From NCBI GenBank assembly GCA_018365815.1, contig JAGZJH010000004.1, positions 19,836-83,835 of the forward strand: a DNA stretch of 64,000 bases, read 5' to 3'. Each line of letters opens with the position of its first letter. Positions within the stretch are counted from its first letter, which is position 1. A model generated the notes under the pieces. The model worked only from the letters and a program-made list of their open reading frames with translations. It made no database searches and was not told the DNA's origin. The position numbers and the translations under genes were made by a program. This DNA comes from Erysipelotrichaceae bacterium (GTDB lineage: Bacteria > Bacillota_I > Bacilli_A > Erysipelotrichales > Coprobacillaceae). Below are positions 16,229-25,561 of the stretch, piece by piece.

Positions 16229-18985
16229 CTATTTATTGATTACATCATAACAACGTTCGCATAATTCATCATCATGCATATCTTCATCATCGAATACACA
16301 CCAACATCTTGCACAAACATGACCGTTAAATTTTTCAACTTTAATATAGCTTGTTTCAAATTCTTCAAAACCATCATGTTCATCAGTAACTTCACATTTA
16401 GATACAATAAACATTTGTTTTAATGAATCGTTTAATTCTAAAATGTCTTTAAATTCATCTTTTAATGAGATTGTTAATTTTGCTTCTAAAGATTTTCCAA
16501 TTACTTTTTCATTACGTTTATTTTCTAATGCTTTTAAAACATCTTTTCTGACTTCTAAGAATTTCTCTAATAACGCATTTGCTTTTTGTTCATGTGGTAA
16601 CTCTAATACTTCTGGTTCTTTTTCTAAAGCAATTGAAGCAGCTTTGTCATCACCAAAGTCAAAGTAATCATGTAATTCTTCAGTTGTGAATACTAAAATT
16701 GGTGCAAATAAACGAGTTAATGCTTTTAAGTTATAATAGAATACAGTTTGAACTTGTCTTCTTCTTAAATCATCTTCTTTTTCAATGTATAAAATATCTT
16801 TTGTAAAGTCACCATAGAAAGCACTTAATGTATTAATCATATAATTTGTCATAATTTGATTTGCTTCCGCAAAGTCATAGTTTTCATAGGCTTTTTTAGT
16901 TTCCACAATCACTTTATTTAATTCTGATAATACATATTCATCTACTAATTCTAATTGATCTAAAGCAACTAGATGCTTTGTTTTAAAGCCATTTAAATTA
17001 CCATGTAAAAATCTTAAAGTATTTCTGATTTTACGATAACTTTCAGCCACTTGTTTCATAATTTCATCTGAAATACGCACATCTTGTTGATAAGCCACTG
17101 AAGCAACCCATAAACGTACAACATCAGCCCCATATTGATTAACTAATTTTACTGGATCAACTGTGTTTCCTAATGATTTAGACATTTTATTTCCTTTACC
17201 ATCTAAAACCATTCCATGTGATAAAACAGTTTTATAAGGTGCTTGGTTATAAACTGCCGTTCCGATAATTAACGAAGAGTTAAACCACCCACGATATTGA
17301 TCGCTTCCTTCAAAATATAAATCCATTGGATACTGATTTAAACGTTCTTTCATTACTCCAGTATGACTTGATCCAGAATCAAACCAAACATCCATAATAT
17401 CAGTTTCTTTTTTGAAAATTCCATTTGGTGAGTGTTCATTTGTATATCCTTCAGGCAATAAGAATTTTTCATCCTTTTCAAACCAAATATTTGATCCATA
17501 TTCTCTAAATAAATTAGAAATACGTGTAAATACTTCTTTATCGATAATTGGTGTACCATCTTCGCAATAGAAAATTGGAATTGGAACTCCCCAAGCACGT
17601 TGTCTTGAAATACACCAATCTCCACGATCTTTAATCATGTTGTATAGACGAATATGTCCCCAAGGGTTAATCCAATTTGTTTTATCGATTTCTTCTAATA
17701 ATTTATCTCTAATTTTATCAATTGAACAGAACCACTGAGCAGTTGCTCTAAAGATAACCGGTTTTTTTGTACGCCAATCATGTGGATAAGAGTGAGTAAT
17801 GAATTCTAATGATAATAAATGTCCCATTTCATCTAATGTTTGTCCAACAATTTTATTTGCTTTATCAACGTGTTGTCCTTTTAAAAACTCACCGGCTTCT
17901 TCCATCATTAATCCTTTATCATCAACCGGACATAAAATTGGTAAGTTATATTTCATTCCGACATTAAAGTCATCTACCCCATGACCTGGAGCAGTATGAA
18001 CACACCCAGTTCCGGCATCTTCTGTAACATGATCACCTAAAACAACTAAAGTATCACGTTTATAATAATCATCAATTGAAGCAAATGGATGTGTACAAAC
18101 AACGTATTCTAATTCTTGTCCTTTAAATGTTTTTAAAACACTGTAATCATCATTTAACTTAAATTTTTCAAGCAGTTCTTCCACTTTACTTTCAAGCATA
18201 ATTAATTTACCTTTGCTTGTTTTAACCACCGCATAAACTAAATCTGGATTTAAACAAATTCCAGTATTGGCAGGGATGGTCCAAGGTGTTGTTGTCCAAA
18301 TTACAAATTTTTCATCACCCTCTAATATCCCTTTTCCATCTTTAACATCAAATGTCACGAAAATAGTTGGTGATTTTACGTCGTAGTATTCAATTTCAGC
18401 TTCTGCTAAAGCAGACTCAGATGAATAAGACCAATATACCGGTTTTTTTCCTTTGTAAATTAAACCATCTAATGCCATTGAAGCAAATACATTAATTTGA
18501 TTCGCTTCAAAAGCTGGATCTAAAGTGACATATGGGTGATGATAATCCGCCATTGTTCCCATACGAACTAATTGTTCTTTTTGCTTTTCAACTTGTTGTA
18601 AAGCATATTCTTTACATTTTTCTCTAAAATCTGCCACGCTCATTTCTTTACGGTTAACTCCTAATTTTTGAATTGCAGTTTCAATAGGTAAACCATGAGT
18701 ATCCCACCCGGGAATAAAATGAACATAATGACCTGTCATTTGTTTATATCTAACAATAATATCTTTAATGACCTTATTTAACATATGACCTATATGCATA
18801 TTTCCATTTGCATATGGTGGACCGTCATGAAAAGCAAATGGTTTATTTTCTTTAGTTGCTTGTTCAACTAATTCAAATAAATTCATTTCTTCCCAACGAT
18901 CAATAAATTTCGGTTCTTTTTTAGTTAAATTTCCTCTCATTTCAAAATCGGTTTTAGGCATTAATAAGGTATCTTTGTAATTCAT
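16229..18985 (-). CDS. ileS: isoleucyl-tRNA synthetase
   Basis: This 918-residue class I synthetase charges tRNA-Ile. It shows PPYANGNMHIGHML (HIGH signature), GNKMSKSLGN (KMSKS signature), the editing domain in between (WTTTPWTIPANTG), and a C-terminal zinc ribbon (CARCWC ... CERC). The zinc ribbon and size place it in the bacterial, mupirocin-sensitive type. It is preceded by a T-box leader and followed by a terminator, so it can be expressed alone. The start has AAAGGAGG upstream. Confidence 0.98.
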   Translation of the reverse strand: MNYKDTLLMPKTDFEMRGNLTKKEPKFIDRWEEMNLFELVEQATKENKPFAFHDGPPYANGNMHIGHMLNKVIKDIIVRYKQMTGHYVHFIPGWDTHGLPIETAIQKLGVNRKEMSVADFREKCKEYALQQVEKQKEQLVRMGTMADYHHPYVTLDPAFEANQINVFASMALDGLIYKGKKPVYWSYSSESALAEAEIEYYDVKSPTIFVTFDVKDGKGILEGDEKFVIWTTTPWTIPANTGICLNPDLVYAVVKTSKGKLIMLESKVEELLEKFKLNDDYSVLKTFKGQELEYVVCTHPFASIDDYYKRDTLVVLGDHVTEDAGTGCVHTAPGHGVDDFNVGMKYNLPILCPVDDKGLMMEEAGEFLKGQHVDKANKIVGQTLDEMGHLLSLEFITHSYPHDWRTKKPVIFRATAQWFCSIDKIRDKLLEEIDKTNWINPWGHIRLYNMIKDRGDWCISRQRAWGVPIPIFYCEDGTPIIDKEVFTRISNLFREYGSNIWFEKDEKFLLPEGYTNEHSPNGIFKKETDIMDVWFDSGSSHTGVMKERLNQYPMDLYFEGSDQYRGWFNSSLIIGTAVYNQAPYKTVLSHGMVLDGKGNKMSKSLGNTVDPVKLVNQYGADVVRLWVASVAYQQDVRISDEIMKQVAESYRKIRNTLRFLHGNLNGFKTKHLVALDQLELVDEYVLSELNKVIVETKKAYENYDFAEANQIMTNYMINTLSAFYGDFTKDILYIEKEDDLRRRQVQTVFYYNLKALTRLFAPILVFTTEELHDYFDFGDDKAASIALEKEPEVLELPHEQKANALLEKFLEVRKDVLKALENKRNEKVIGKSLEAKLTISLKDEFKDILELNDSLKQMFIVSKCEVTDEHDGFEEFETSYIKVEKFNGHVCARCWCVFDDEDMHDDELCERCYDVINK

Positions 18986-19010
18986 AATTTTCCTCCTTTA
19001 AAATAAAAAA

Positions 19011-19205
19011 AGACCTCCTAAAAAGGACGTCTTAACGCGGTACCACCTTTATTCATGACTTATCATGCACTCAATGTCTTAACGCGACCAACGGCACACC
19101 TCTACTTTATTCAAGGGGCAGCTCCAGAGCGATTCGATATTACTTTCCATATCAGTTTCCACCAAACACTGACTCTCTATTATTTCCACTAATATCCTGT
19201 CTCTT
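19011..19205 (-). promoter_or_regulatory. T-box riboswitch of ileS (isoleucine specifier)
   Basis: On the minus strand the conserved T-box sequence GGTGGTACCGCG (19036-19047) precedes a terminator hairpin (19011-19033) with a following T run, just upstream of ileS. The stem I region contains AGTAATATCGAA, in which ATC (19136-19138) follows the AGTA element and reads as the Ile specifier codon. Uncharged tRNA-Ile should stabilise the antiterminator. The element starts within a few bases of the divIVA stop codon, so its promoter may lie inside divIVA. Confidence 0.92.
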
Positions 19206-19208
19206 TCA

Positions 19209-19646
19209 TCACTTTTCTTCTTTTGATTCATTAATCAAATAAAACACTTCAGATTGATCAATGGTATCAATTAAATCCTTAGACATCTTTTCAACACTTG
19301 CCCTAAAAGCAATTGCTTGATCTTTATAACCTTCGACTTCGTTATTCAAATCGCGAACATAGTCTAAAGATTCTTTTAAAATCATATTGGCGTTTCTTTT
19401 TGCTTTTTCAATTAACTCACTGGCTTCTTTTAAAGCTAAACGCGCAATTTCTTCATTTGTTTTTTCATTAATATTAACTCTATGGCTCAGTAAAGCATTT
19501 TGTTCAGTTAATGAAGACTTTTCTTTGCTCAATTTAGAAATCTCCAAATCTTTATTGTCAATTAACAACTGAAGATTTTCAATCGTTTGATCCACTTCAC
19601 GTTTGTTATAGCCAAAAAGCTGCTTTTTAAACTGATGATTATTCAT
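19209..19646 (-). CDS. divIVA: DivIVA-family cell-division/polarity protein
   Basis: This is a 145-residue coiled-coil protein that in Firmicutes binds curved membrane at septa and poles. The N-terminal lipid-binding segment NHQFKKQLFGYNKREVDQTI is conserved. Long heptad-rich stretches follow at residues 28-65 and 80-130. It lies after ylmH and before ileS, the standard order. The start lies ten bases after the ylmH stop with AGGTGAAAGC before the ATG. Confidence 0.9.
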   Translation of the reverse strand: MNNHQFKKQLFGYNKREVDQTIENLQLLIDNKDLEISKLSKEKSSLTEQNALLSHRVNINEKTNEEIARLALKEASELIEKAKRNANMILKESLDYVRDLNNEVEGYKDQAIAFRASVEKMSKDLIDTIDQSEVFYLINESKEEK

Positions 19647-19655
19647 GCTTTCACC

Positions 19656-20420
19656 TCACTTATAGAAATACCCCTCAATCACATGATTGCCTTGTTTTGT
19701 TGTTCTATCTAAAAACTCCACTCGTACACGACCATGCTTCTTAAACGATATTACATCACTATTATTACACAAAAATTTGTTTTCTACAACCACTTTATGA
19801 TTAACTTTCACAAATCCCGATTGAATATATCGGTTTACCTCATTTCTTGATAAATGATACAAATTTGCAAGCAGTGTATCTAAACGATAAGAAGACACAA
19901 AAAAAGTCTTCACTCGATACTCAATTTTAGATTCGATTTTACGATTTGTGATTTCTAAACGAACACTAGCATTTTTAATACTTTCTAATTCAACGCTCAA
20001 TAAATCACTAATTGCCTTATCACACGCAAAAAATATTCCATCATGAATAACAATATCACCAAAACGTTCTCGCTTAATCCCTTTTGACATCATTGCACCT
20101 AATACATCTGAATGTGTTAAGGTTGAAAATTTACTGGCATATTTGACTTCAAAAATAATAATTTCGAAATCTTCTTGATTAATTTTATAATACGATGGTG
20201 CGATGATACAACGTTTCATTTCACTATTTTCAATTCCACCTTCAAACATGACTTGAAGGTCTTTTTGATGATTCACTAACGAAAGTACAATACGTTGATG
20301 ATAAGGAGATAAAAACTCAGTTAAACAAGGCATTTGATATTCATCTGCTTTACTTATTAATCCTATCACCTTTTTAACAAATTCTTCTTCTCCTTTAAAA
20401 TGATCAAATAGATATTCCAT
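19656..20420 (-). CDS. ylmH: YlmH, S4-domain RNA-binding protein
   Basis: At 254 residues it matches YlmH of the division-gene cluster. An N-terminal alpha/beta region (RIVLSLVNHQKDLQVMFEGG) precedes a C-terminal S4 domain (RLDTLLANLYHLSRNEVNRY ... VKVNHKVV). YlmH homologues bind RNA; recent work on Firmicutes links them to rescue of stalled 50S-peptidyl-tRNA complexes. A direct division role is not established. It lies between sepF and divIVA. Confidence 0.88.
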   Translation of the reverse strand: MEYLFDHFKGEEEFVKKVIGLISKADEYQMPCLTEFLSPYHQRIVLSLVNHQKDLQVMFEGGIENSEMKRCIIAPSYYKINQEDFEIIIFEVKYASKFSTLTHSDVLGAMMSKGIKRERFGDIVIHDGIFFACDKAISDLLSVELESIKNASVRLEITNRKIESKIEYRVKTFFVSSYRLDTLLANLYHLSRNEVNRYIQSGFVKVNHKVVVENKFLCNNSDVISFKKHGRVRVEFLDRTTKQGNHVIEGYFYK

Positions 20421-20448
20421 ATAAAAAAGAAGCTTGAAGCTCCTTACA

Positions 20449-20877
20449 TTATCCTTCTAAATCTTCAGAATCTTCCATTGTAATCGAACCATCAACACCA
20501 ATATTTTTAGGTGTACATAAGAAGATTTTAGGACCGATTTTTTGAATGTCACCATCAATTGCAAAAATAACACCACTTAAAAAGTCAATCACACGTTTAG
20601 ATTGTTCTTTTTGTAAACGATGTAAATTTACCACTGCTGCTTTTTTTTGTTTTAAAAATGTTGCAATTTCTTGTGTTTCACCATATGCTCTAGGTTCAAA
20701 AAGAACTAATTGACTATCTTTATTTGCTCCAAACTTTTTAACAGCTTCACTTGTTCTAGCTGAATGAGGTTTTTCAAAAATACTACTTGTTTTTGGGTCT
20801 GCATCAACTTCTTCTGAAAAATTTTCTTCATATTCTTCTTCATCTGTTGCGAAAATCCAATCCTTTAATTTACCCAT
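20449..20877 (-). CDS. sepF: SepF cell-division protein
   Basis: SepF polymerises on the membrane and anchors and bundles FtsZ. The 142 residues include an acidic linker (ATDEEEYEENFSEEVDADPK) and the core FtsZ-binding domain (LVLFEPRAYGETQEIATFLK ... AVVNLHRLQKEQSKRVIDFL). The N-terminal MGKLKDWIF serves as the membrane-targeting amphipathic piece. Its start has AGGAGGAAAT. The usual ylmD and ylmE genes are absent beside it. Confidence 0.93.
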   Translation of the reverse strand: MGKLKDWIFATDEEEYEENFSEEVDADPKTSSIFEKPHSARTSEAVKKFGANKDSQLVLFEPRAYGETQEIATFLKQKKAAVVNLHRLQKEQSKRVIDFLSGVIFAIDGDIQKIGPKIFLCTPKNIGVDGSITMEDSEDLEG

Positions 20878-20939
20878 AACATTTCCTCCTAATGAAAATT
20901 CGTATATATTATAACACAGATTTAGAAAAACACAAACTG

Positions 20940-21179
20940 CTAACTACAAATATTCACTAAAATAACGTCTTTTCCAATAGAAATAATATTATTAATAGGA
21001 ATTTCGATGAAACAAGGTTCTTTAAAAAATCTTAAATAGTTAAAAATCCCCTTTTTTTCAACTATAATTGCACATATTCTAGCACATTCTGGATCTATTT
21101 CAATATCACAAACAAATCCAATTTTACAGCCCGTTTCAATATTAATTACATCCTTACATTGAAGTTCTATTAATCTCAT
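20940..21179 (-). CDS. ylmC: YlmC/YmxH-family PRC-barrel protein
   Basis: This 79-residue protein has the YlmC/YmxH pattern: RLIELQCKDVINIETGCKIG at the start, DIEIDPECARICAIIVEKKG in the middle, and FIEIPINNIISIGKDVILV at the end. It is found beside sigG/sigE in many spore formers and belongs to the PRC-barrel fold. Its function is unsettled; a sporulation link is inferred only from position. Confidence 0.8.
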   Translation of the reverse strand: MRLIELQCKDVINIETGCKIGFVCDIEIDPECARICAIIVEKKGIFNYLRFFKEPCFIEIPINNIISIGKDVILVNICS

Positions 21180-21224
21180 TATCTAACCTCCTATTATAGT
21201 ATATTAATAAGAAGTTAATTTATA

Positions 21225-22004
21225 TCAACTCATTAACTGTTTTAAATGAAATATTACATTTTTCTCCAATCTAGAAACTTGAGCTTGACTGACATTTAAC
21301 GTATTAGCAATTTCACTTTGCGTTTTATCTAAATAATAACGTTCATTAATAATCCATTTTTCTTTTTCATTTAATTGCTTTAAAGCATCTATTAGTGCCA
21401 TTTTATCAAAAACTAAATTCATATCTTTACTTTTATCAAATAATTGATCAATTAAATTGATTTTTTCACTTTCTACACCTTTAGGTTGTTCAAATATCGA
21501 CTGAACACATTGCGTTGAACCTATCGCCTCATTGACTTCTTTTTCACTTAATCCAGTCATTTTTACGACTTCATCTAAACTAGGTTCTTTATGATTTTTG
21601 TTCATAAATTCTTCTTTTTTGCTCATAATTAAATAAGCATGATCTCTTAATGTTCGTGATATTTTAATTGGTGAAAAATCTCTTAAATATCGTTTAATTT
21701 CACCGATAATTAATGGTACAGCGTATGTAGAAAACTGTACATCTACTTCTAAATTAAAATGATCAATAGCTTTAATCAAACCTACTACTCCAATTTGAAA
21801 TAAATCGTCCATGTTATCTGTACGTTTTGAATAGCGTGAAACAATACTTAACACTAACTTTAAATTTCCTAAAATCATTGTTTCTCTTAACTTTTCATCA
21901 CCATTTTGGCGATACAACGCTAATAATTTTTTCATTTCATGACTTTTTAATACTGTTAAACTACCTGTATTAATTCCTGATATATCGACTTTATATTTCG
22001 ACAT
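21225..22004 (-). CDS. sigG: RNA polymerase sigma-G, late forespore sigma factor
   Basis: At 259 residues it matches sigma-G. Region 2 reads GNLKLVLSIVSRYSKRTDNM and DDLFQIGVVGLIKAIDHFNL; region 2.4 reads VQFSTYAVPLIIGEIKRYLR; region 4 includes YYLDKTQSEIANTLNVSQAQ. The N-terminal KYKVDISGINTGSL resembles the anti-sigma-binding start seen in Bacillus SigG. It lies directly downstream of sigE, but a terminator separates them and a sigma-F-like promoter sits in the gap, as in Bacillus. Confidence 0.93.
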   Translation of the reverse strand: MSKYKVDISGINTGSLTVLKSHEMKKLLALYRQNGDEKLRETMILGNLKLVLSIVSRYSKRTDNMDDLFQIGVVGLIKAIDHFNLEVDVQFSTYAVPLIIGEIKRYLRDFSPIKISRTLRDHAYLIMSKKEEFMNKNHKEPSLDEVVKMTGLSEKEVNEAIGSTQCVQSIFEQPKGVESEKINLIDQLFDKSKDMNLVFDKMALIDALKQLNEKEKWIINERYYLDKTQSEIANTLNVSQAQVSRLEKNVIFHLKQLMS

Positions 22005-22030
22005 ATAACCACTCCTTTTGTTTACATCAG

Positions 22031-22060
22031 TAGTTTTAACTATTATTTTGTCATTTAAAC
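22031..22060 (-). promoter_or_regulatory. candidate sigma-F promoter of sigG
   Basis: On the minus strand GTTTA (22056-22060) and GTTAAAACTA (22031-22040) are 15 bases apart. From memory the sigma-F consensus is GYWTA, about 16 bases, then GGNNANAMTW. The -10 part differs only at its second G. The inferred start site leaves a leader of about 20 bases with an AAAGGAG site before sigG. No experiment supports it. Confidence 0.45.
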
Positions 22061-22063
22061 TAT

Positions 22064-22092
22064 AAAAAAAGAAATTTCTGTTGAAATTTCTT
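22064..22092 (-). terminator. intrinsic terminator of sigE
   Basis: AAGAAATTTC and GAAATTTCTT form a perfect ten-base stem with a four-base loop and a following T7 on the minus strand, beginning at the sigE stop codon. Confidence 0.85.
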
Positions 22093-22786
22093 AAATAGGT
22101 GTTTTATTTAATTTATTACGTAATTTTTTAATCACTTTTTTTTCTAATCTAGAAATATAAGATTGTGATATTCCTAATAAATCTGCGACATCTTTTTGTG
22201 TTAATTCATTTTTACCAGTAAGTCCATAACGCATTAAAAGAATATTGCGTTCACGTTCATTTAATTCTTTTAACGCTTCATAAAGTTGCTCACGTTGTTC
22301 ATTACCCTCAATTTCCTTGTTGATAATATCAATATCCGTTCCAATAATATCTGAAAGTAATAATTCATTGCCATCATAATCGACATTTAATGGTTCGTCT
22401 AATGATATTTCATATCGAATGCGATTGTTCTTTCTTAAAAACATGAGTATTTCATTTTCAATACAACGTGAAGCATAGGTCGCCAATTTTATATTTTTAT
22501 CCATTTTAAATGTATTGACCGCTTTAATTAATCCAATTGTACCAATACTGATTAAATCTTCAATTCCTCCATTATTAGCATTGTCGTATTTTTTAGCGAC
22601 GTAAACAACTAATCTTAAATTATGTTCTATGAGTTTATCTCTTGCACTGGTTGACCCTTTTTCTAATGCTACTAAAGCTTCTAACTCATCACTCGCATTT
22701 AGCGGTGAAGGTAATACATCATTACGTCCGATATAAAACAACGTATCTGACTTCAACCACTTCATTATTAAATGAATTATATTCAT
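22091..22786 (-). CDS. sigE: pro-sigma-E, early mother-cell sigma factor
   Basis: The 231-residue sequence shows region 2 ([40 protein letters not shown]) and region 4 ([40 protein letters not shown]). The N-terminus [19 protein letters not shown] aligns with LKSDEVYYIGGSEALPPPL of Bacillus pro-sigma-E. This puts the SpoIIGA cleavage site between Phe17 and Tyr18, so the pro-sequence is about 17 residues against 27 in Bacillus. The ATG has GGGGTG five bases upstream. It lies four bases after spoIIGA, which encodes its protease. Confidence 0.95.
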   Translation of the reverse strand: MNIIHLIMKWLKSDTLFYIGRNDVLPSPLNASDELEALVALEKGSTSARDKLIEHNLRLVVYVAKKYDNANNGGIEDLISIGTIGLIKAVNTFKMDKNIKLATYASRCIENEILMFLRKNNRIRYEISLDEPLNVDYDGNELLLSDIIGTDIDIINKEIEGNEQREQLYEALKELNERERNILLMRYGLTGKNELTQKDVADLLGISQSYISRLEKKVIKKLRNKLNKTPI

Positions 22787-22790
22787 CTTT

Positions 22791-23525
22791 TCACCCCTTA
22801 TATAATAATGCTACATTAAGTAATACATCGTAATCATCACTAAATTTAGAGACTTGTCCTATATAAAGATCATTATAAACTTCGTCATTAATTTTTATTT
22901 TTTTTAAATAAACTAAGGGGACTTCACTTATTCCATTGACACTTTTAATTTGCATTGAGGAAGTGGGCGGTTCACTAAATTTAAGTTGATTGATAAAAAT
23001 CACCGGTTTTCCTAAATAGGTCACGTGATTTCCGGTATCTAAAAAGGCTTTTAAATCATAATTTTGTTTGTTATTTTGAAACTGAATTTGATAATAAAGC
23101 TGTTGTAATGCTAAACGACGTTTTAAAAGAAAACTGTGTATGAAATAACATAGAAATATGATAAGTAATAAAACAATCGTCCATATCCCATTTTTAAATA
23201 TAAGATAAACGCCATTTTGATAACCACTAAAAGAATTTAACTGTAATAATGAAAATATAAATACAAAATATGAAATCATGTAACACAAATAAAATTGTAA
23301 AACTTTCTTTTTAAAGATAAACAGGTGAATGATGAAAATATAAATGTAAATAAATACTATTGGTATATTGATATACATATTAAAGGAAATTAATGACATT
23401 GATAATGTGTGAAACATTGTCGCTTTTAAAGAAAGAAATTGATTGACTAAAATTATAGCTGAAATGAAACTTAACAAGTGAATAATCATTTGTTCAAGAA
23501 TAACAATTTCAATATATATTTCCAT
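22791..23525 (-). CDS. spoIIGA: SpoIIGA, sigma-E factor-processing peptidase
   Basis: Five N-terminal hydrophobic helices fill about residues 1-140. A cytoplasmic aspartic-protease-like domain follows, with the catalytic motif [20 protein letters not shown]. SpoIIGA sits in the sporulation septum and cleaves pro-sigma-E once sigma-F in the forespore sends the SpoIIR signal. The ATG at 23525 is chosen because GGGGTG lies five bases before it. It is co-transcribed with sigE and preceded by the proC terminator, so it needs its own promoter. The length of about 244 is short compared with Bacillus (309). Confidence 0.9.
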   Translation of the reverse strand: MEIYIEIVILEQMIIHLLSFISAIILVNQFLSLKATMFHTLSMSLISFNMYINIPIVFIYIYIFIIHLFIFKKKVLQFYLCYMISYFVFIFSLLQLNSFSGYQNGVYLIFKNGIWTIVLLLIIFLCYFIHSFLLKRRLALQQLYYQIQFQNNKQNYDLKAFLDTGNHVTYLGKPVIFINQLKFSEPPTSSMQIKSVNGISEVPLVYLKKIKINDEVYNDLYIGQVSKFSDDYDVLLNVALLYKG

Positions 23526-23553
23526 CTCTTCACCCCATTTCAATCTTAAATCA

Positions 23554-23576
23554 TTCGAGTTAAAAAAACTGTCGAT
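23554..23576 (-). promoter_or_regulatory. candidate Spo0A boxes upstream of spoIIGA
   Basis: TGTCGAT (23570-23576, plus strand) differs by one base from the Spo0A box TGTCGAA. ACTCGAA (23554-23560, minus strand) differs by two. Both lie 28-50 bases upstream of the spoIIGA start, in the gap where a Spo0A-activated spoIIG promoter is expected. The short motif makes chance matches common. Confidence 0.3.
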
Positions 23577-23590
23577 TTAATGAGTGAAGT

Positions 23591-23620
23591 AAAAAAATCG
23601 TGAAGTATTTTTTCACGATT
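23591..23620 (-). terminator. intrinsic terminator of proC
   Basis: AATCGTGAA and TTCACGATT pair perfectly around a loop of about seven bases and are followed by T7 on the minus strand, two bases behind the proC stop codon. Confidence 0.88.
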
Positions 23621-23622
23621 AA

Positions 23623-24399
23623 TTAATGATGGTAGGCTTTATCAATGGCAGCCATAATGGCATAACGAAATTTTTGTTTTTCTAATTCATTAACTCCTAA
23701 AATAGTAGAGCCTAAAGGAGAACATACTTGATCTTTTAAAATTGCAGGGTGTAAATCGGTTTCTAATTGCATAGTTCCTGCTCCTTTAATTGTTTGACTG
23801 GCAAGTTTATAGGCCATGTCTCGATTTAATCCATGTGTGACACCAATATCAGCCATTGCTTCAATTAACATATAAATATATGCTGGTGAACAACCGCTTA
23901 TACAACCACCGATATTCATTAAATGAGACGGAAGCACTTCTGTTTTTCCAACACTTTGAAAAAGCCCTTCAACAAATTGAAACTCTGTTGACGTTAGATT
24001 ATGTTTTTCTTCAATTAAAGACATTCCTTCACCTACTAAACAAGGGGTATTAGGCATAACAAAAATATGCCTTGTAGATAAGTCTAAAATTTCGTTATAT
24101 TTTTCAAAGTCGTACCCTAAAGCAATTGAAATTAACGCTTTATTTTTAAAGCAAATTTGATATTGTTTAAAAAAATCATCTATTTGATACGGTTTTATAC
24201 CTAACATGATAATATTGCATTTATTTACAAGCATTTCTACATCTTGAGCAACATTTACATGATAATGGTTTGTTATTTTATTTATTTGTTCTTGATTAAT
24301 GTCATAAATCATCACATCATTTTCTGTTAAAAAATTTTGCTTTAACGCTCCAATAAGAATTGAACTTGCCATATTTCCTACTCCAATAAATCCAATCAT
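23623..24399 (-). CDS. proC: pyrroline-5-carboxylate reductase
   Basis: This enzyme catalyses the last step of proline synthesis. The N-terminal Rossmann motif is MIGFIGVGNMASSILIGAL. The C-terminal dimer domain holds GGCISGCSPAYIYMLIEAMA and DQVCSPLGSTILGVNELEK, the substrate-binding region. The length of 258 is normal. It lies between ftsZ and spoIIGA, a slot filled by unrelated genes in Bacillus, and has terminators on both sides, so it is a single-gene unit. Confidence 0.93.
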   Translation of the reverse strand: MIGFIGVGNMASSILIGALKQNFLTENDVMIYDINQEQINKITNHYHVNVAQDVEMLVNKCNIIMLGIKPYQIDDFFKQYQICFKNKALISIALGYDFEKYNEILDLSTRHIFVMPNTPCLVGEGMSLIEEKHNLTSTEFQFVEGLFQSVGKTEVLPSHLMNIGGCISGCSPAYIYMLIEAMADIGVTHGLNRDMAYKLASQTIKGAGTMQLETDLHPAILKDQVCSPLGSTILGVNELEKQKFRYAIMAAIDKAYHH

Positions 24400-24415
24400 A
24401 TTTTCCTCCTAATAA

Positions 24416-24439
24416 AAAAAGCTAAATCAATAGCTTTTT
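24416..24439 (-). terminator. intrinsic terminator of ftsZ
   Basis: AAAAGCTA and TAGCTTTT pair around a short loop and are followed by a T run. The stem starts at the ftsZ stop codon. Confidence 0.8.
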
Positions 24440-25547
24440 ATCTTCTTGATTGTAAAAATACTGAATATTCTTCATCGTCATCTTCATCATCTTCAATTGG
24501 TGTCGGTTGACGGCGTGAATTAACTGGTACAGTAGATTCAAAACGAGGTGATGTTGTTCTAACACCCGGTTTTGTTCCAAATGAAGGTACTGTATTTTCA
24601 ACATTTTCTTCAAAACCAGTTGCGATTACTGTCACAATGACATTGTCATCTAAATTTTCATTAATCGCTACCCCAAAAATTGTATTTAAATCATTACCTA
24701 CAGCATCTCTAATGACTTCTACTGCTGTGTTGGCTTCATATAATGATAATGTTTCTCCACCAGTAACATTAATAATTGCATCTCTTGCCCCTTCAATAGA
24801 AACTTCTAATAAAGGTGATGAAATGGCACGTTGAGCCGCTTCAACAGCTTTGTTTTCGCCATTAGCCATTCCAATTCCAATTAAGGCTTTTCCTTTTTCT
24901 GCCATTACTGATTTAATATCAGCAAAGTCTAAGTTAATAAAAGCAGGAATTGCAATTAAATCTGTAATTGTTTGGACCCCTTGACGCAAAACATTGTCAG
25001 CTTCTCTAAACGATTCTCTTAATGGTTTATTTCCAATAATTTCTAATAAACGGTCATTTGATACAATAATAATTGAATCTACATTTTCAGAAAATTCTTC
25101 AATTCCTTGAAGTGCTTGATTCGCACGTTTTGGTCCTTCAAAACTAAATGGTTTTGTCACTACCCCAACTGTTAATGCCCCTAAATCTTTAGCGATTTTA
25201 GCGATAACTGGAGCAGCACCGGTTCCTGTTCCACCACCCATTCCGGCAGCAACGAAAATCATATTAGCACCTTGCAAAGCGCTTCTAATTTCATCTTCAG
25301 ATTCTTGAGCAGCTTTACGCCCAATTTCAGGATTTCCCCCTGCTCCTAAACCTTGTGTTAATTCTTTTCCTAAAACAATTTGATTTTCTACATTAATTCC
25401 TTTAAGAATTTGAGCATCGGTATTGGCTACATAAAATTCTACACCTTGAACACCATCACCAACCATGCGATTAACGGCATTACAACCACCGCCACCAACA
25501 CCGATGACTTTAATTTTTGCTACTGATTGTACTTCATTCATATCCAT
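24438..25547 (-). CDS. ftsZ: cell-division GTPase FtsZ
   Basis: FtsZ is the tubulin-like ring protein. The GTP-binding signature GGGTGTG is at residues 104-110. The synergy loop [11 protein letters not shown] is present, as is [17 protein letters not shown] near the start. The C-terminal linker is short and acidic ([18 protein letters not shown]). The conserved C-terminal peptide is less like the usual DIPTFLR type, though the hydrophobic core VFL and basic end remain, so SepF/FtsA binding is likely kept. It is co-transcribed with ftsA fifteen bases upstream. Confidence 0.98.
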   Translation of the reverse strand: MDMNEVQSVAKIKVIGVGGGGCNAVNRMVGDGVQGVEFYVANTDAQILKGINVENQIVLGKELTQGLGAGGNPEIGRKAAQESEDEIRSALQGANMIFVAAGMGGGTGTGAAPVIAKIAKDLGALTVGVVTKPFSFEGPKRANQALQGIEEFSENVDSIIIVSNDRLLEIIGNKPLRESFREADNVLRQGVQTITDLIAIPAFINLDFADIKSVMAEKGKALIGIGMANGENKAVEAAQRAISSPLLEVSIEGARDAIINVTGGETLSLYEANTAVEVIRDAVGNDLNTIFGVAINENLDDNVIVTVIATGFEENVENTVPSFGTKPGVRTTSPRFESTVPVNSRRQPTPIEDDEDDDEEYSVFLQSRR

Positions 25548-25561
25548 AATATTTCCTCCAT

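Noticed and set aside
24438..25547. FtsZ C-terminal peptide as degenerate
   Set aside because: The end is unusual, but the hydrophobic core and basic last residues remain, and the C-terminus varies among Firmicutes.
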